In this document: positions 42,517 through 51,667 of the stretch, one piece after another
Layout: each line of letters begins with the position of its first letter
Position numbering within the stretch: position 1 is the stretch's first letter
The notes under the pieces: generated by a model
Told to the model about the DNA's origin: nothing
Seen by the model: only the letters and a program-made list of their open reading frames with translations
Databases searched by the model: none
Translations under genes and position numbers: made by a program
NCBI GenBank assembly: GCA_964490725.1
Contig: CAZBDU010000014.1
Coordinates: 1 to 64,000, forward strand
DNA from: CAZBDU01 sp964490725
GTDB lineage: Bacteria > Spirochaetota > Spirochaetia > SZUA-6 > DRHE01
DNA length: 64,000 nucleotides
Direction: 5' to 3'

Positions 42517-43857
42517 TTACCGTCCCGCCAGCGGCAGGCCCAGCATGAGGTGCTCCCGAATGCTGGCGAATCTGCGTACGATGCCGCTTGGGTCGGTCAC
42601 CTCCGCATGAAAGCCCGTCCCGCCGATGCGGTCCAGGGCCTCCACGCCGGACCCATAGGCGACCGGCAGGTACTCCAGGACGCCGATACGCCGCAGGTGC
42701 GCCACCCGACGGAATAGCGCCTCCACGCCCGCAAGCCCATCGTAGCGGCATTCGATGCCCTGATTGTCCTCCCCGTCGCTCAGCACGATCAGGTACCACG
42801 CGGGGGTGCGGTTCTCCCGGACCAGGACTTGCAGATCGTCGAGGGCGCGCCACACCGCCCGGAAGATCGCGGTAGAGCCGCCCGCTTCCAGAAGGTTCGC
42901 TGGACGCATCAGGGAGACTCTCGCCTCAGGGCTGTAGCCCTGGCGAAGGGAACCGTGGAGAACGGTCACGTTTTCGTTGAAAGCCCTGAGCCCTACCCGG
43001 AGCCGAGGGCCGACGGGGATGGTGCGCAGGAAGACGCGCAGGGCCTGTTTGGCGGCCTTCAGAGGGCCGCCCTCCATCGAGCCCGACACGTCGATGAGGA
43101 GGTATACCACCCGCGTATCGCGCTCCACCTCGATCTCCGGGGGAAGCACGGCAGGCTCGGATTCATCCTGCCGGGAGGTCTGTTCCGGATCCGGGGGCCA
43201 CAGGCGATCCAGAGTGGGCGCAAACGAAGCATCCAGGCCCCGCAGATGCCAGTCATAGCCGGCATTCGCGCCGGCCGCCGGGCCTCGCCTGCCCAGGATG
43301 GCGTTGGTCATCTCCCCGCACAGCAGAGAGTCCGCCGTGGCGGAGAAGGCGCCGGTCATGAAGGGGCCGTGCAGCCCCAGCCGCTCCCTGACCATCCGAC
43401 ACTGGAACACCAGGTGAAGGCCCTTGCGGAGCTTGAAGCTGCGTCCCGCCAGCCGGATCTTGACGGTTTCGTTTACCAGGTACACCTCTCCGTGGGGACT
43501 GTTGTTCCAGTAGCGGCCCGTCTCTTCGATGAAAGCCTCCTCCACGAGGCGATCCAGAAGCGCCCGGAACTCCAGCTCCTCCTCGGTCCAGGGCCCCCTC
43601 CGCATCACCTCGGTTTCCAGGTCGAAGCGGAGGTCTTCCAGAGAACGGGGCGTACCGTCCACATGGGTGAACGCGCCCGCGCTGCAGTCCCGCACCGCCT
43701 GGGGCGCGGTAAACAGGAACGGCCCCCAGGGGTCGTAGCCGGAGGTGTCCCGCACCCTTACGACCGCTCGCCTGCCCCGCCGGCCGCCGGCCCGCTTGGG
43801 CGGGCGGGTGCCTGTGCGCCGTTCAACGCCGGTTCGTATGTCCGATATCATGCTCAT
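42517..43857 (-). CDS. VWA-domain protein with a domain shared with its neighbour
   Basis: 446 residues, cytoplasmic. Residues ~70-190 contain the shared block: YWNNSPHGEVY, LAGRSFKLRKGL, LLCGEMTNAILGRRG. Residues ~245-446 are a von Willebrand A domain with a complete MIDAS (VVYLLIDVSGSMEG, Thr in GGSTAIF, LSDGED). VWA proteins assemble on partners through a divalent metal, often with MoxR AAA+ ATPases; no such ATPase is present here. ATG 43857 has AAGGAG eight bases upstream, 18 bases after the first gene of the pair. Transcribed behind operators 4 and 5. Function unknown. Confidence 0.7.
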   Translation of the reverse strand: MSMISDIRTGVERRTGTRPPKRAGGRRGRRAVVRVRDTSGYDPWGPFLFTAPQAVRDCSAGAFTHVDGTPRSLEDLRFDLETEVMRRGPWTEEELEFRALLDRLVEEAFIEETGRYWNNSPHGEVYLVNETVKIRLAGRSFKLRKGLHLVFQCRMVRERLGLHGPFMTGAFSATADSLLCGEMTNAILGRRGPAAGANAGYDWHLRGLDASFAPTLDRLWPPDPEQTSRQDESEPAVLPPEIEVERDTRVVYLLIDVSGSMEGGPLKAAKQALRVFLRTIPVGPRLRVGLRAFNENVTVLHGSLRQGYSPEARVSLMRPANLLEAGGSTAIFRAVWRALDDLQVLVRENRTPAWYLIVLSDGEDNQGIECRYDGLAGVEALFRRVAHLRRIGVLEYLPVAYGSGVEALDRIGGTGFHAEVTDPSGIVRRFASIREHLMLGLPLAGR

Positions 43858-43875
43858 CGTCTATCTCCTTCCCGT

Positions 43876-45111
43876 CTACGCCGACCGCTCGGCCGGACCC
43901 CTCACGGGCTTGAAGCCCCGGCCCAGCATGGCGTTGGACATGGCTCCGCACAGGAGGGTGACTCGCTTGGAGTCGAAGTTGTCCACCAGAACGGGACCCT
44001 CCAGGCCGGCCAGGTCGCGGAGCATCGGACAGGCCCAGACGATGTCCTGCCCGCGCCGAAACCGGTACGACCTGCCGCCCACCCGCATCCGCCCGCTGCT
44101 CAAGGCCTTGAACACCGGCGGGTGAGGGCTGATGTTCCAGAACGAAGCCATCCGGTGCAGCACCCCCTGGGACTCGAGCTCCTGCACCGCCTGGAGGTAC
44201 TCCAGGTCCGCGGGCTGCCAGGGCCTGCCGCGCATCACCTCGTAACGGATGTCGCGCTCCAGATCCTGGAGCCGCCCCTCCCGTTCGTAGCGGGCCCTGG
44301 CGACCGGGTCGGTCATCAGGAAGGCGTCCACCGGGTCCGGCTCTCCCTCGTCCCGGGCCAGTGAGCCGGTAACCCCCGGCCGGACGAGCTCCTGGGCGAT
44401 CAGGATCCACAGGCGGAATATCCCCCTGTGCAGCTCCGCCCCCCACAGACGCTCCTCCGCGGTCACGGAGGCCGGGCTGCGGCTGTAATCGGCCGCCAGA
44501 GCCACCGCGACGCTCGACCTGGCGCGCAGTCTGGCGCGCAGCCTGGGGAGGTTCCCTCTTTCCTCCCCGCCCAGGCGGAGGTCCAGCTCGAAGGTCTCCT
44601 CCAGTCTCTGGCAGGCCGCCTGGAGGCTGTCCAGAGGCTCGGCCAGAAACGCGTCGCTCACCAGCTCATGGGGGTCCAGCGGGTGCGGCTGCATAGGGTG
44701 GGCCATCTCGATGCGGGCCTGCTCCAGGAGCTGGAAGAGCTCGTGGTAGAGCCCGGCGGCCAGCCGCGCCCGGCGTTCGCTCCGGCGCACCACCCGCCTC
44801 CCGTGGCGCCCGGCGACGCGGATGCCCGCCGTCCGGGCAGGCGCCGCGATAGTCAAGAGGCCGAAAGTGTCGGCCAGAGCTCTCACGACGCCGGCTGCCG
44901 CCAGGCAGAGTGCCGCCTGCACGGAGCGGTCCTCCGCCGGGACGGCCTGGAGCTCCCCCCTGACCACGTTCAGCTCGCATGCGAGCTCCCGGTAGGCTTC
45001 CAGCCTGGCCCTCGCCGCCTGACCCGCCTCTTGCGCACCGCCGGCGTGAGCGCGCGCCATGCTTGCCAGCCATTCACTGAACCTCGCGATCAGTCGCTGA
45101 AGCGCGGTCAT
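43876..45111 (-). CDS. Partner protein of the VWA system
   Basis: 411 residues, unrecognised. N-terminal ~270 residues are Arg/Ala/Leu-rich helices. The last ~125 residues (DLERDIRYEVMRG, FWNISPHPPVF, VGGRSYRFRRGQDIVW, LLCGAMSNAMLGRG) are clearly homologous to residues ~70-190 of the following VWA protein. The pair thus shares one domain, with the VWA present in one copy only, suggesting a hetero-oligomer. Conserved His, Cys and Asn in SPH and LLCGxMxNAxLGR are notable. ATG 45111 has GGAGG upstream. First gene behind promoter and operator 4. Confidence 0.65.
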   Translation of the reverse strand: MTALQRLIARFSEWLASMARAHAGGAQEAGQAARARLEAYRELACELNVVRGELQAVPAEDRSVQAALCLAAAGVVRALADTFGLLTIAAPARTAGIRVAGRHGRRVVRRSERRARLAAGLYHELFQLLEQARIEMAHPMQPHPLDPHELVSDAFLAEPLDSLQAACQRLEETFELDLRLGGEERGNLPRLRARLRARSSVAVALAADYSRSPASVTAEERLWGAELHRGIFRLWILIAQELVRPGVTGSLARDEGEPDPVDAFLMTDPVARARYEREGRLQDLERDIRYEVMRGRPWQPADLEYLQAVQELESQGVLHRMASFWNISPHPPVFKALSSGRMRVGGRSYRFRRGQDIVWACPMLRDLAGLEGPVLVDNFDSKRVTLLCGAMSNAMLGRGFKPVRGPAERSA

Positions 45112-45184
45112 GTTGCGTCCCCTCCGGTCCTCCCGGGCCGGCACTCGCACGGTTCGTGCCAGGAGAGTCTCTCGAGCAGGCAGG

Positions 45185-45249
45185 ACACCCCACCGGGGAG
45201 GGGTATCGTACCTTTCTACAAACATAACTGCGGAACGGTCGGTTGTCAA
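45185..45249 (-). promoter_or_regulatory. Promoter and operator 4 for the VWA pair
   Basis: On the minus strand TTGACA (45249-45244), 17 bases, TATGTT (45226-45221), then the palindrome (C)ACCCC...GGGGTAT at 45206-45185, beginning 14 bases after the -10. The TTGACA overlaps the stop of the methyltransferase stub. Confidence 0.8.
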
Positions 45250-45341
45250 GACCAGCGCTGACGAGGATCGTACAGCGCCGTCAACCAGCCGTAGCAGAAG
45301 GCGGGAATATACTTGTCACGCTTGTTGTCCCTCGTCTTCAC
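45246..45341 (-). pseudogene. Methyltransferase N-terminal stub
   Basis: GTG 45341 begins a 31-codon frame: VKTRDNKRDKYIPAFCYGW, then LTALYDPRQRWS and TGA. YIPA..YxWLTxLYDP is the start of UbiE-like methyltransferases, but no SAM-binding motif follows. The stub lies between two operator-bearing promoters and ends inside the TTGACA of the second. It may be a relic, or now serve as a short leader. Confidence 0.55.
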
Positions 45342-45377
45342 CCCCCGGCCCTTGCCCGGCTCGGAGCGTCAGGGCGA

Positions 45378-45447
45378 GTACCCTACCCCCCAGGGGTGCA
45401 CTTTGGGTCCACCTTGATTGTATAACACACGGCAGAGGAAACTGCAA
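45378..45447 (-). promoter_or_regulatory. Upstream promoter and operator 5
   Basis: On the minus strand TTGCAG (45447-45442), 17 bases, TATACA (45424-45419), followed by the palindrome ACCCCT...GGGTAC at 45399-45378. It drives the methyltransferase stub and, by read-through, the VWA pair. Confidence 0.7.
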
Positions 45448-45565
45448 GAGCAGGATAGCCAGCGAGGCGAGGAAGCAGGGTTTCTCTTCCGCCTGGGAAA
45501 TCGCCGCGGAGCCCCCTGCCTCTAGACAGCTCGCCCAGCGGCAGGCGTTGCCGCGGCAGTCTCCG

Positions 45566-48538
45566 TCAGCCCGTGTACCTCGCTGGTTCGCTCTGGAAGC
45601 GCTCCCGGCATGTCTCGGAACAGAAGGAGTAAGTCTTGCCGGCGTGCTCGATCCGAGCTGCCGCCGCGGCGGGGTCGATGGTCATGCCGCAGACCGGGTC
45701 CTGGACCCCGTTGTCTCCTGCCCGAACCCGGTGCTGGCCTTCGCTCACCTCCACGCGCACCTCCGTCTCCGCGGCGACGCTCCTCCTGGCTTCGGGAAGG
45801 CTGGAACTGCGGTACCGGCGCAGGCGGTTGGCGTTCATCACTACCGACAGCGAGCTGGCCGCCATGGCGGCCGCGGCGATCATGGGGCTCAGCAGGATGC
45901 CGAACAGCGGGTAGAGGACGCCCGCGGCGATGGGGATGCCGATGGAGTTGTAGGCAAAGGCGAAGAACAGGTTCTGGCGAATGTTGCGCATGGTCGAGCG
46001 GCTGAGCGTGAAGGCCGTGACCACCCCTTCCAGCTCTCCGGAGATCAGCGTGATGTCCGAGGACTCGATGGCAACGTCCGTTCCGGTGCCGATGGCCAGC
46101 CCTACGTCGGCCTGCGCCAGGGCAGGGGCGTCGTTGATCCCGTCGCCAACCATGGCGACGAGCTTTCCCTCCCCCTGCAGCCTTCTCACCTCGAGGGCCT
46201 TGTCCTCCGGCAGCACCTCGGCCAGCACTCGGGTGATCCCCACCTGCCGGGCAATGGCCTCGGCGGTGCGGCGGTTGTCACCCGTGATCATCACCGCCTC
46301 CAGCCCCAGCATCCGGAGCGCCCGGATGGCCGCCGCGGAGTCCTCCTTCACGGTGTCGGCCACGGCAACGACGCCGGCGGCTCTTCCGTCCACGGCGACG
46401 AACATCGGCGTCTTGCCTTCCCCGGCCAGCCGGTCCGCCTCGGCTTCCAGGCCGCCGGCCTCCACGCCGGCATCCGCAAGAAGCCTGCTGTTTCCCACCA
46501 ACACCTGGCGGCCGTCTACCGCCACGCTGATCCCCTTTCCGGTGATGGACTGGAAGTCCTTCGGCTCGGCCAGCGGCAGGCCCTGCGCCTCCGCCGCCTC
46601 GATGATCGCCTGCCCGAGGGGATGCTCGGACGTCCGTTCCGCGGAGGCTACCAGTCGCAGAAGCTGTTCCCGGTCCAGGCCGTTCTGCGCCACGATCACG
46701 TCTGTCAGGGCGGGTTTGCCCCGGGTGATGGTTCCCGTCTTGTCCAGGACCAGGGTGCGCAGCTTGTGAGCCGTCTCCAGGGCCTCGGCCGAGCGGATCA
46801 GGATGCCGCTCTGCGCCCCCTTGCCGGTGGCCACCATGATGGACAGAGGCGTGGCCAGCCCCAGGGCGCAGGGGCAGGCGATGATGAGCACTGACACCGC
46901 GCTTACCAGGGCGAAGGTGAAGGCCGGCTGCGGGCCGAATACGAACCAGACCACGAAGGCGGCGATGGCGATGAACATCACGGCGGGCACGAAGTAGCTG
47001 GAGACCAAATCCGCCAGGCGCTGGATGGGCGCCTTGGAGCTCTGCGCCTCCTCCACCAGGCGGATGATCTGGGCCAGCATCGTGTCCCTGCCGATCCGGG
47101 TGGCCCGGTAGCGGAAGGAGCCAGTCCCGTTGATGGTGGCGCCGATCACCGTGTCCCCTTCGCCCTTGCGCACGGGGATGCTCTCGCCGGTGACCATGGA
47201 CTCGTCGACCGTCGAGCTCCCCTCCAGGATCTCGCCGTCTATGGGCACCTTCTCTCCGGGGCGCACCAGCACCACGTCTCCCACTTGCACCTCTTCCAGG
47301 GGGATGTCCTGCTCCTGGCCGCCGCGAACCACCCGGGCGGTCTTGGCCTGCAGCCCGATCAGCTTGCGGATGGCCTCTCCGGTGCCTCCCTTGGCGATGG
47401 CCTCCAGGAGACGTCCCAGGAGGATGAGCGTGATGATCACCCCCACCGCCTCGTAGTAGACGTGCTGCAGCCTCTCCGGCAGGATCCCCGGCGCCACCGT
47501 TGCCACCAGGCTGTAGGTGAAGGCGGCCAGGCTCCCCACGGTGATGAGGCTGTTCATGTCCGCGCTGCGGTGGGCCAGGGTGAGCCAGCCGGTGCGGTGG
47601 ATCGGCCAGCCGCTGAACAGCAGCACCGGCACGATCAGGGCAAGCTGTACCCACCGGTTGAGAAGGATCGGTGGAACCAGCCTCCCGCCGCCGAAGTCGC
47701 CTACCATCACGGCATAGAGAACCGGCAGGGTGAGGACGGCGGCGACGACGAAGCGGCGGGTCAGGTCGCGCCGCTCCGCCCGGCGATCGTCGGCCTCCCG
47801 GTCCTCGGTCTCCGCGCTTCCCGGCCGCTCCCGCTCCCGGATCCGGTATCCGGCCCGGTCGACGGCCTCCCGCATCTGGTCCACCGAGACCTGCCCCGGA
47901 TCGTAGTCCACCGTGACCCGCTCTGCCCCGAAGTTCACGCGGGCTCCCTGGACTCCCGGAAGCTCGTTCAGGAACCCTTCGATGTTGACCGCGCAGGTGG
48001 GGCAAGTGACTCCCCCGCCGGCGATGGCGAACTCCACCGTCTCCGGTTTGGCGGTTTCCAGGTGCGGTCCGACGCCCACTGCCTGGGCGTAGCTGGATTT
48101 GCCGTCGCCCGCGCCCGACGGCCCTTCCTGTGCGGTGGTCTCCACGCGCGAGGTCTGCCCGGAATCCTCTTCGACGATCAGCGATCCGTGCAGCATGTTC
48201 ATCCCGCAGGCGAAGGCGAAGACGCCCGTCCGGTCGGGAACGAGCTCCACCGGCGTAACCTGGAATGGCGCCAGGTTCTTGCCGACCTTGAAGTCGGGAA
48301 AGACGATCCGCGACGAGCAGTCGCTCGCCTCCTGGCGATCGATCAACAGGCGGAGTGGAACCCCCTTCCGCACCCGGATGGTGTCAGGGGTGTATCCTCC
48401 CTTTACGGTCATACGGATTTCCTGGACTCCGCCCTTGACCTGGGCCTGGCTGGCCCTCTTGGGACCGAAGAAAAACCAGGAAAGCAGGGCGACGATCAGG
48501 GCGCTCCCTGTCACGACCAAGATTTCTGCAACTCCCAT
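45566..48538 (-). CDS. copA: Cu(I)-type P-type ATPase with N-terminal cupredoxin-like, HMA and C-terminal YHS domains
   Basis: 990 residues, against ~700-800 usual. One membrane anchor (VVTGSALIVALLSWFFFG), a cupredoxin-like domain (~40-125: GGYTPDTIRVRKGVPL, FACGMNMLHGSLIV), an HMA domain with TCPTC (Cys179, Cys182), then the pump: TGES, CPC at 555-557, DKTGTITRG, GDGINDAP. The final ~45 residues are a YHS domain (QDPVCGMTIDP, YSFCSETCRERF). CPC and the MxxSS-type final helices mark P1B-1 Cu(I)/Ag(I) export. ATG 48538 has AAGGAGG eight bases upstream and begins the anchor. Operator 6 lies about 60 bases upstream. Confidence 0.9.
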   Translation of the reverse strand: MGVAEILVVTGSALIVALLSWFFFGPKRASQAQVKGGVQEIRMTVKGGYTPDTIRVRKGVPLRLLIDRQEASDCSSRIVFPDFKVGKNLAPFQVTPVELVPDRTGVFAFACGMNMLHGSLIVEEDSGQTSRVETTAQEGPSGAGDGKSSYAQAVGVGPHLETAKPETVEFAIAGGGVTCPTCAVNIEGFLNELPGVQGARVNFGAERVTVDYDPGQVSVDQMREAVDRAGYRIRERERPGSAETEDREADDRRAERRDLTRRFVVAAVLTLPVLYAVMVGDFGGGRLVPPILLNRWVQLALIVPVLLFSGWPIHRTGWLTLAHRSADMNSLITVGSLAAFTYSLVATVAPGILPERLQHVYYEAVGVIITLILLGRLLEAIAKGGTGEAIRKLIGLQAKTARVVRGGQEQDIPLEEVQVGDVVLVRPGEKVPIDGEILEGSSTVDESMVTGESIPVRKGEGDTVIGATINGTGSFRYRATRIGRDTMLAQIIRLVEEAQSSKAPIQRLADLVSSYFVPAVMFIAIAAFVVWFVFGPQPAFTFALVSAVSVLIIACPCALGLATPLSIMVATGKGAQSGILIRSAEALETAHKLRTLVLDKTGTITRGKPALTDVIVAQNGLDREQLLRLVASAERTSEHPLGQAIIEAAEAQGLPLAEPKDFQSITGKGISVAVDGRQVLVGNSRLLADAGVEAGGLEAEADRLAGEGKTPMFVAVDGRAAGVVAVADTVKEDSAAAIRALRMLGLEAVMITGDNRRTAEAIARQVGITRVLAEVLPEDKALEVRRLQGEGKLVAMVGDGINDAPALAQADVGLAIGTGTDVAIESSDITLISGELEGVVTAFTLSRSTMRNIRQNLFFAFAYNSIGIPIAAGVLYPLFGILLSPMIAAAAMAASSLSVVMNANRLRRYRSSSLPEARRSVAAETEVRVEVSEGQHRVRAGDNGVQDPVCGMTIDPAAAAARIEHAGKTYSFCSETCRERFQSEPARYTG

Positions 48539-48594
48539 CGCGGACGCCTCCTTCCTGCCCGGCGGCCAGCAGTGCCTGACGCTGCGGAGACTAA

Positions 48595-48616
48595 ATACCC
48601 GACCCCCTAATGGTAA
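48595..48616. promoter_or_regulatory. Operator 6 (degenerate), upstream of copA
   Basis: ATACCC, GACCCCC, then TGGTAA: left half good, right half eroded. Position is right for the minus-strand copA; no clear -10/-35 could be fixed around it. Confidence 0.5.
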
Positions 48617-48838
48617 TTGTGGATAGAATTTAGTGAAAGAGCCGCGGCGAGGCAACCGGTCTGCACGAACGGCAGCTGGAAGTCGGGTTCCGCCGCTGAT
48701 GTCCGGCGGAGGGAAGCGCTCCCCGCCGGCCGGCGCACGCACCTTGACGGAGATGGCCGCTTATGAGGGACTTATGAGGGAATAGAGGAGACTCGAGACT
48801 TTCGGCGCTAAACCCAAACCCCAGGAGGTATACAACGC

Positions 48839-49123
48839 GTGAATGGATTCGTCGCAGCCCATGGTGATCCAGAGATTCAGCAGCTGCAGCCCATGCTGGA
48901 GCGCATCTGGCGGAGCAAGCAGGAGTTCTCCCAGGGCTCGGGCTCGGCGGATCCGCTGATCCCCTATTTCGAAACCCGGATCTCCGACGGAGAGCTGGTA
49001 GGGGCTCGCGCCGAGTTCCTTCAGATTGGCAGCGAGGAGGAGCTTTACTACCTCAACATCTTCACGGACCATTTCGGCAAGGGAGGGGCCGTGGACACCG
49101 TGGGTCAGTGGATCTCCCTGTAG
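48839..49123 (+). CDS. Small hypothetical protein
   Basis: 94 residues, unrecognised, acidic and soluble: PEIQQLQPMLERIWRSKQEF, then FETRISDGELVGARAEFLQIG and YYLNIFTDHFGKGG. The C-terminal half looks like beta strands. GTG start with AGGAGGT nine bases upstream is convincing. A tandem TTATGAGGGAC/TTATGAGGGAA lies 55-75 bases before the start. Divergent from copA and upstream of the operator 7 gene. Confidence 0.55.
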   Translation: MNGFVAAHGDPEIQQLQPMLERIWRSKQEFSQGSGSADPLIPYFETRISDGELVGARAEFLQIGSEEELYYLNIFTDHFGKGGAVDTVGQWISL

Positions 49124-49198
49124 GGCGGCGGCGAGAAGCCATCGGACCCGGGGTGGTCTTCTCCTGAAGGGATCTTGGAGCCAATCACAGGACGCGGG

Positions 49199-49256
49199 TT
49201 GACACTTTTCAGGAACTGGACTAAGCTGCATTCCATACCCCAGGGGGGTAGGGTCA
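49199..49256 (+). promoter_or_regulatory. Promoter and operator 7 for the CCAHH membrane protein
   Basis: TTGACA (49199-49204), 17 bases, TAAGCT (49222-49227, weak), then ATACCCC...GGGTCA at 49235-49256, seven bases past the -10. Confidence 0.75.
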
Positions 49257-49313
49257 AAATCGCGTCGCCGCTGAAGCCGGTGTGGGCGAATGTACGTCGA
49301 GGAGGGACATGCA

Positions 49314-50306
49314 ATGGAACGCTACAGGCCGGCGTTGGTCGGCCTCTTGGGGGCCTTCGGGCTCCTGGCAGTCTACTTTCTGGTCCTGATCCTGGCGGAG
49401 TCCGCGGAGCACGCGCTGGAGCAGCTCGCGCAGCTCGGGTTTTGGATCACCCTCCTGGCCGCAGGGTTCGGCCTGCAGCTGGGGCTGTACGCCTTCGTCC
49501 GCGGCCGGCTGCGGCGGCGCCGCGCTACGGCGGAGGTGGCGGCCACCGGCGGCCTGTCCACCGGCGCCATGATCGCCTGCTGCGCGCACCACCTGGTGGA
49601 TGTGCTGCCCGTCCTGGGGCTGACCGCGGCGGCGATCTTTCTGACGCGCTACCAGCTGGGATTCCTCGTGCTGGGAGTAGGGGCCAACCTGCTCGGGGTC
49701 GTGGTGATGCTGGGGATCATTCAGCGCCACGGGCTGTACCAGCCGGGAGGCTGGCTGCGCGGGCTGTTCAGTTTCGACATGCGGCGCCTGCGCAACCTCA
49801 CCGCCGTTCTGGCCTCCGTGGCGGTGGCGGTCACGTTCCTGCTGGTGAGCGAGCAGGCCGGGGCAGCCGGCAGCAGCCGGCGGGGGTCGCTGGCTGTGCG
49901 CCCGGAGCCTCTTGCCCAGGGCGGGGCCGGTTCGGGCGTTGCGGACGCTGTCTCGCAGGAGGGCGTCGCGGCGGCCAGGACGCTGGAGGCGCAGGTGGAC
50001 GGGCGCAACTTCGTCTCCGTGGCGGTGCAGCCGGTGGAGTTCCGGCGCGACGGGCCGGTGACCTTCGCGGTAAGCCTCAACACCCACCAGGGGGACCTGG
50101 GCTTCGACGTGGCCGAGATCGCGTTTCTGGAGGACGACCTGGGCAACCGGTACCTCCCGACGGGCTGGGACGGCTCCCCGCCCGGAGGACATCACAGGAG
50201 GGGGACGCTGCGCTTCCCTTCGCTGGCGCCGGACGCCGGCTTAGTGCGGCTGACCCTCAGGAACATCTACCAGATCCCGGAGCGCGTGTTTGAATGGAAG
50301 CTTTGA
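49314..50306 (+). CDS. Polytopic membrane protein with CCAHH motif and C-terminal beta domain
   Basis: 330 residues. About five membrane helices in residues 5-185; helix three carries MIACCAHHLVDVLPVLG, a Cys-Cys-His-His set well suited to bind Cu(I) or another soft metal inside the membrane. The C-terminal ~110 residues (FVSVAVQPVEFRRDGPVTF, LNTHQGDLGFD, YLPTGWDGSPPGGHHRRG) look like an exported beta-sandwich, also His-bearing. Start chosen by GAGGAGGG before ATG 49314. Behind operator 7 and between copA and the Rnf operon; metal handling is inferred. It ends 37 bases before rnfC and may be co-transcribed with it. Confidence 0.7.
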   Translation: MERYRPALVGLLGAFGLLAVYFLVLILAESAEHALEQLAQLGFWITLLAAGFGLQLGLYAFVRGRLRRRRATAEVAATGGLSTGAMIACCAHHLVDVLPVLGLTAAAIFLTRYQLGFLVLGVGANLLGVVVMLGIIQRHGLYQPGGWLRGLFSFDMRRLRNLTAVLASVAVAVTFLLVSEQAGAAGSSRRGSLAVRPEPLAQGGAGSGVADAVSQEGVAAARTLEAQVDGRNFVSVAVQPVEFRRDGPVTFAVSLNTHQGDLGFDVAEIAFLEDDLGNRYLPTGWDGSPPGGHHRRGTLRFPSLAPDAGLVRLTLRNIYQIPERVFEWKL

Positions 50307-50343
50307 TGCAACTGCGAGGACATAGAAGAGCGGGGGAGGGCGG

Positions 50344-51666
50344 ATGGCCCTGCTGAAGACGCGCCGCATCCGGGGCGGGGTGCATCCTGCCTACCATCGG
50401 GAGCTGGCCGCAGAGGAACCGATCCGCAGGGCGGCGGTCCCCGCGCTTCTCACGGTTCCCCTCTCCCAGCACACCGGGGTGCCCTGCGAGGCGGTGGTGT
50501 CCGCGGGAGAGCAGGTGGCGGAGGGGCAGCCGATCGGCCGCGCCTCTGGACGGATCTCTGCGGCGGTGCACGCCCCGGTGAGCGGCACCGTGAAGCGCGT
50601 GGAGCCCGCGCCCCATCCGCTGGGACGGAAGGCCATGGCGGTGCTCATCGAGCCCGACGGCCGGGAGGACAGGCGCTACCTGGAGCCGCTGGGTGAGGCG
50701 GTGGAGACCCTGGCGCCGGAGGCGATCAGGGAGCGGGTGCGGGAGGCGGGGATCGTGGGCCTGGGAGGGGCGGCTTTCCCGGCACACGTGAAGTACTCTC
50801 CCCCCGCGGGCCGGCCGATCGACGTGCTGATCATCAACGGCTGCGAGTGCGAGCCCTACCTGACGGCGGACTACCGGATCATGGTGGAGCACGCCGCCGA
50901 TGTGGTGCTGGGAGCCAGGCTGATCGCACACACTCTGGGTGTGGAGCGCATCGTGGCCGCGGTGGAGGACGACAAGCCGCGGGCCCTGGAGCGCCTGCAG
51001 GAGAAGGGAGGACAGGCGCTGCAGTACGCCTCGCTTCCGGCCCGCTACCCCCAGGGGGCGGAGAAGGTGCTGATCAAGGCGCTGCTGGACCGGGAGGTGC
51101 CGCGGGGAGGGCTGCCGCTGGACGTGGGAGTGGTGGTGGCCAACGTGGGTACCGCCCGGGCGGTAGCGGAGGCGGTTCGGGACGGCAAGCCCCTGATCGA
51201 GCGGGTGGTGACGGTCACCGGTGGCGGGGTGAGGCGGCCGGGCAACTTCCTGGCCCGCATCGGCACGCCCTTCTCCGCGCTGCTGGAAGAGGCCGGCGGC
51301 CTGACCGGGCCCGCAGGCAAGCTGGTGATGGGTGGGCCCATGATGGGGGTGGCGCAGCTTTCGCTGGAGACGCCGGTGGTGAAGGGCACCTCCGGTCTCC
51401 TGGTGCAGCCAGCCGGGGAGGCGGCCACCGATGGGCACCTGCCCTGCATCCGCTGCGGCCTGTGTGTGCGGGCCTGCCCGATGGGGCTGCTTCCCTCCAC
51501 GCTGTCGGTAATGGGGGAAGCCCGCCGCTGGGAGCTGGCCGAAGGCTACGGGGTGTTCGACTGCATCGAGTGCGGCTGCTGCACCTACGTCTGTCCGGCC
51601 AAGCGTCCCATCGTGCAGTGGGTCCGGGAGACCAAGCTGCATCTGCGGGCCGCAAAGAGCAAGTAG
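50344..51666 (+). CDS. rnfC: Rnf complex subunit C
   Basis: 440 residues. Iron-sulfur, NADH-contacting subunit. GLGGAAFPAHVKY and NGCECEPYLTADYR are the flavin/NADH-site motifs, and CIRCGLCVRACP and CIECGCCTYVCP ligate two 4Fe-4S clusters. Rnf couples ferredoxin:NAD+ electron transfer to Na+ or H+ transport. First of six rnf genes in the order C-D-G-E-A-B usual in Clostridia. Ribosome binding site GGGGGAGGG. May be read from the operator 7 promoter, as no other promoter is obvious in the 37-base gap. Confidence 0.95.
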   Translation: MALLKTRRIRGGVHPAYHRELAAEEPIRRAAVPALLTVPLSQHTGVPCEAVVSAGEQVAEGQPIGRASGRISAAVHAPVSGTVKRVEPAPHPLGRKAMAVLIEPDGREDRRYLEPLGEAVETLAPEAIRERVREAGIVGLGGAAFPAHVKYSPPAGRPIDVLIINGCECEPYLTADYRIMVEHAADVVLGARLIAHTLGVERIVAAVEDDKPRALERLQEKGGQALQYASLPARYPQGAEKVLIKALLDREVPRGGLPLDVGVVVANVGTARAVAEAVRDGKPLIERVVTVTGGGVRRPGNFLARIGTPFSALLEEAGGLTGPAGKLVMGGPMMGVAQLSLETPVVKGTSGLLVQPAGEAATDGHLPCIRCGLCVRACPMGLLPSTLSVMGEARRWELAEGYGVFDCIECGCCTYVCPAKRPIVQWVRETKLHLRAAKSK

Positions 51667-51667
51667 A

